This document shows positions 13,053 through 15,045 of a stretch of 15,045 bases of DNA, one piece after another. Each line of letters begins with the position of its first letter. Position 1 is the first letter of the stretch. A model generated the notes under the pieces. The model had not been told where the DNA came from. It ran no database searches and saw nothing but the letters and a program-made list of their open reading frames with translations. The position numbers and the translations under genes were made by a program. Source of the DNA: Erysipelotrichaceae bacterium (GTDB taxonomy: Bacteria; Bacillota_I; Bacilli_A; Erysipelotrichales; Erysipelotrichaceae); contig DMBB01000327.1 in the NCBI GenBank assembly GCA_003446295.1, positions 1 through 15,045 of the forward strand, read 5' to 3'.

Positions 13053-13877
13053 ATGCAGAATATAACATTGAATGATGGAACAGTAATTCCCCAGGTCGGA
13101 CTGGGTGTATTCCGCGCCCGTGACGGAGAACAGACCGAGCAGTCCGTATTATGGGCGCTGGAAGCAGGATACAGACATATTGATACAGCAAAAGCATACA
13201 GGAATGAAGCAAGCGTAGGCAGAGCGATCAAAAAAAGCGGTATTCCGAGAGAAGAAATATATATTACGACAAAAGTGTGGAATGAAGATGTCCGCCAGGG
13301 CACGACCAGACGCGCATGTCTGGAAAGCCTGCAGAAACTCGGTACGGATTATATTGATCTGTATCTGATCCACTGGCCTGCCGAAGGATATGAACTGGCA
13401 TGGAAAGAGATGGAGCGTCTGCGTGAAGAAGGATATGTCAGATCGATCGGAGTTTCCAATTTCCATATGCACCATATTGATACGATGATGATCAAAGGCA
13501 AAATACTTCCTTCCGTGGATCAGATCGAAGCTCATCCGTACTTTACCAATCAGAAGCTGATCGACGATCTGAAAGAAAGAGGGATCGCTGTAGAGGTCTG
13601 GAGCCCGCTTGCCGGAGGCAATCATGCAGCAGAACTGCTGGCTGAACCTGTGCTTCAGGAGATCGGCACAAAATACGGCAAGACATCTGCACAGGTCGTC
13701 CTGAGATGGCATCTGCAGAGAGATACGATCGTGATCCCGAAGTCAGTTCATCAGGAGAGGATCGTTGAAAACTTTGATCTGTATGATTTTGAACTGAGTG
13801 ATGAGGAAATGCAGCAGATCAGTGCACTGAACCGCAATACCAGGGTCGGTGCTGATCCTGAAACATTTGATTTCTGA
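13053..13877 (+). CDS. Aldo/keto reductase (diketogulonate reductase-like)
   Basis: NADPH-dependent carbonyl reductase with the (beta/alpha)8 AKR fold (274 aa). The catalytic tetrad is complete: Asp44, Tyr49 (DTAKAYRNE), Lys74 (TTKVW) and His107 (LIHWP). The signature GVSNF follows, and the C-terminal nucleotide-binding element IPKSVHQERIVEN is present. The nearest groups by eye are the AKR5-type 2,5-diketo-D-gluconate and prostaglandin-F-like reductases of Bacillota. The start is at ATG 13053, 7 nt after AGGAG (13041-13045). An ATG at 13023 overlaps the upstream stop (ATGA) but has no Shine-Dalgarno and would add ten residues outside the fold. Last gene of the P1 peptidase operon. The substrate is unknown. 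Confidence 0.92.
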   Translation: MQNITLNDGTVIPQVGLGVFRARDGEQTEQSVLWALEAGYRHIDTAKAYRNEASVGRAIKKSGIPREEIYITTKVWNEDVRQGTTRRACLESLQKLGTDYIDLYLIHWPAEGYELAWKEMERLREEGYVRSIGVSNFHMHHIDTMMIKGKILPSVDQIEAHPYFTNQKLIDDLKERGIAVEVWSPLAGGNHAAELLAEPVLQEIGTKYGKTSAQVVLRWHLQRDTIVIPKSVHQERIVENFDLYDFELSDEEMQQISALNRNTRVGADPETFDF

Positions 13878-13884
13878 GCAAACA

Positions 13885-13913
13885 AAAAGAAATTCCGGGC
13901 TGGAATTTCTTTT
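13885..13913. terminator. Bidirectional terminator between the AKR and nitroreductase genes
   Basis: A 12-bp perfect stem (13885-13896 with 13902-13913, GGGCT loop) has a T-rich end on both strands (TTTTTAT on plus, CTTTTTGTTT on minus). It serves both convergent genes, which end at 13877 and 13919. Confidence 0.88.
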
Positions 13914-13918
13914 TATAT

Positions 13919-14455
13919 TCAGAAGAATACTGTTACATCGTTCAGATCCTTTCTGGGCCTGTCATGCAGTTCCTCATCCCTGTATCCGACTGCGATCACC
14001 GATGCGATCGTTTCGTTTTCGGGAATATTCAGGAAGGAACGGATCTTCTGTCCGTCACGCAGACCCATGATCAATGTATCCAGTCCGGCATTGCTGGCGG
14101 CCAGGACGAGATAGGCATCTCTCAGGCCAAGATCGTAGGCTCCCCACAGATTGCCGAGTTCATTGTCAGGTTCATCGTTGGTAAATCCCGATCTGTTCTG
14201 AACAAAAGAAGTGACGATAATGGCAGAAGCATTGATCGCTTTTGCCTGATTTCCTGCAGGCAGTGTCTGAGAGATGAAATCTTTGAGGATCTGCGGATCT
14301 TCAATGACATAGCTTCTGGCAGGCTGAAGGTTTTTCCATGATGGTGCCTGCTGTGCCTGGGTCAATACGGAAACCAGCAGTTCATGGCTGATCGGTGTGT
14401 TCTCTTTGTAATGGCGGACGCTTCTTCTTTCGCGGATCAATGTTTCAAATTCCAT
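13919..14455 (-). CDS. Nitroreductase-family FMN oxidoreductase
   Basis: A 178-aa FMN-dependent NAD(P)H oxidoreductase of the nitroreductase fold, at the short end of the family. Typical features are the phosphate-binding RERRSVRHYKE (8-18), APSWKNLQPARSYVI (36-50) for the flavin-contacting segment, LGLRDAYLVLAASNAGLDT for the long dimer-interface helix, and IPENETIASVIAVGYRDE near the C terminus. It would work as a homodimer in the cytosol on quinones, nitro compounds or enones, and the physiological substrate cannot be deduced. AGGAGG (14467-14462) lies 6 nt before ATG 14455 and fixes this start over the ATG at 14488. The N-terminal side is separated by 103 nt from the DNPH1-like gene on the same strand. 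Confidence 0.9.
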   Translation of the reverse strand: MEFETLIRERRSVRHYKENTPISHELLVSVLTQAQQAPSWKNLQPARSYVIEDPQILKDFISQTLPAGNQAKAINASAIIVTSFVQNRSGFTNDEPDNELGNLWGAYDLGLRDAYLVLAASNAGLDTLIMGLRDGQKIRSFLNIPENETIASVIAVGYRDEELHDRPRKDLNDVTVFF

Positions 14456-14493
14456 TTGCAGCCTCCTTTGGCATATCTTGCGGATCATCTGAT

Positions 14494-14543
14494 GCCTTCA
14501 CATTGCGGAAGGCTTTTTGATAATGCCTGATCCATCGATCAGG
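14494..14543. other. Two adjacent hairpins between the DNPH1-like and nitroreductase genes
   Basis: The first stem pairs GCCTTC (14494-14499) with GAAGGC (14508-14513) and is followed on the plus strand by TTTTT. The second pairs CCTGATC (14526-14532) with GATCAGG (14537-14543). The first has plus-strand terminator form but no plus-strand gene ends nearby. The second could weakly terminate the DNPH1-like gene or shape the nitroreductase leader. Confidence 0.45.
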
Positions 14544-14558
14544 GGTGTTGCGGACAAT

Positions 14559-14981
14559 TCAGTCTTCCGGATTTAAGATCCGGTCGATCATCCGGATCAG
14601 TTCTTCTTTTGTTTCATATGCCGTTATATGAAAGTAGTCGTCCCCGGCAAGCATTGCGCTGAGATGGGATTCTGAACTCCGGTAGAAAATATAGACCGGT
14701 TTGAGGTGCTGTTCGGCATAGGCCAGTTCATAGCCCACGCCAAGGGACGGGTGTGTGCATTCAGCTATGACCAGATCGCATTCCCTCAGCCAGGCGGTAT
14801 CCTGGGCATAGATCCTGGCATCATATTCCCTGCCGCTGCCGAATACGGAATTTGAGACGGAGCCGACATGTTCTGTCAGTACGATGTCGGTTTTCTTGAT
14901 ATGTTCAATGATCTCGTGATACAGCTGTGCATCGTTTCTTCCGCCGCGGATGGACCCGGCAAAGTATACTTTCTTATCCAT
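14559..14981 (-). CDS. DNPH1/Rcl-like 2'-deoxynucleoside 5'-phosphate N-hydrolase
   Basis: A 140-aa cytosolic enzyme of the nucleoside deoxyribosyltransferase superfamily that should split deoxynucleoside monophosphates into base and 2-deoxyribose 5-phosphate, a nucleotide-sanitation reaction. It follows human/rat DNPH1 (Rcl) closely along its length: YFAGSIRGGRND (6-17), LTEHVGS (35-41), QDTAWLRECDLVIAE (60-74), PSLGVGYELA (78-87) and LSAM (107-110). By alignment with Rcl the active-site residues are Tyr6, Asp61 and Glu85. The start is ATG 14981, after GGAGG about 6 nt upstream. A longer reading from 15041 adds 20 residues with no family support. Only 64 nt upstream are visible, so its operon cannot be judged. 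The closeness to DNPH1 rather than to bacterial Ndt enzymes is by eye. Confidence 0.85.
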   Translation of the reverse strand: MDKKVYFAGSIRGGRNDAQLYHEIIEHIKKTDIVLTEHVGSVSNSVFGSGREYDARIYAQDTAWLRECDLVIAECTHPSLGVGYELAYAEQHLKPVYIFYRSSESHLSAMLAGDDYFHITAYETKEELIRMIDRILNPED

Positions 14982-15045
14982 AATGCTCCTCCCGGTATCA
15001 GTATAACGCACAATCAATGAAAGAATATTTACATTGACCATGACG

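Noticed and set aside
14982..15041. N-terminal extension of the DNPH1-like protein to ATG 15041
   Set aside because: The extra 20 residues have no family counterpart, and a good Shine-Dalgarno precedes ATG 14981.

Overview
The window looks like a chromosomal stretch of a low-to-moderate G+C Bacillota (Firmicutes), probably a gut anaerobe. The reasons are strong purine-rich Shine-Dalgarno sites before most genes, short intrinsic terminators, a perfect CcpA-type cre box, and gene families typical of anaerobic Clostridia and Erysipelotrichia (FadH/enoate-reductase-like flavoenzyme, C_GCAxxG_C_C protein, P1 peptidase). I cannot place it to genus from sequence alone. I see no tRNA, rRNA, insertion sequence, CRISPR array or phage gene.

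Region 1 (1-3050, + strand) is a two-gene operon that ends at a strong terminator. The first gene is a 5'-truncated flavin/iron-sulfur enoate (2,4-dienoyl-CoA-type) reductase. The second is the most unusual gene here: a 457-residue protein that reads as a degenerate phenylalanyl-tRNA synthetase alpha catalytic core fused to a PheT (beta) C-terminal catalytic-like module. It lacks the signature aminoacylation residues and has no tRNA-binding domains. A possible link, which is inference only, is metabolism or sensing of aromatic or phenyl compounds.

Region 2 (3119-4466, +) is a stand-alone GT4 glycosyltransferase of the diacylglycerol-glucosyltransferase type.

Region 3 (4467-9156) is a catabolic locus. 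On the minus strand, an SLC13/DASS-like anion permease, an HSL-type alpha/beta hydrolase and a galactonate-dehydratase-like enolase-superfamily enzyme form a tight operon that ends in a hairpin terminator. A divergent AraC-type regulator lies across a 330-bp control region with a cre box, a sigma-A-like promoter and two sets of direct repeats. The likely logic is uptake, de-esterification or delactonisation, then dehydration of a sugar acid, induced by the AraC protein and repressed by preferred sugars.

Region 4 (9131-11554, minus) holds a signal-less UshA-type 5'-nucleotidase and a Cof-type HAD phosphatase with overlapping ends, which suggests intracellular nucleotide or phosphate-ester turnover.

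Region 5 (11630-13913, +) is a three-gene operon: P1-family self-processing peptidase/amidase, C_GCAxxG_C_C cysteine-motif protein and aldo/keto reductase.

Region 6 (13885-15045, minus) holds a small nitroreductase and a clear homologue of eukaryotic DNPH1/Rcl (2'-deoxynucleoside 5'-phosphate N-glycosidase), separated by a short region with two hairpins.
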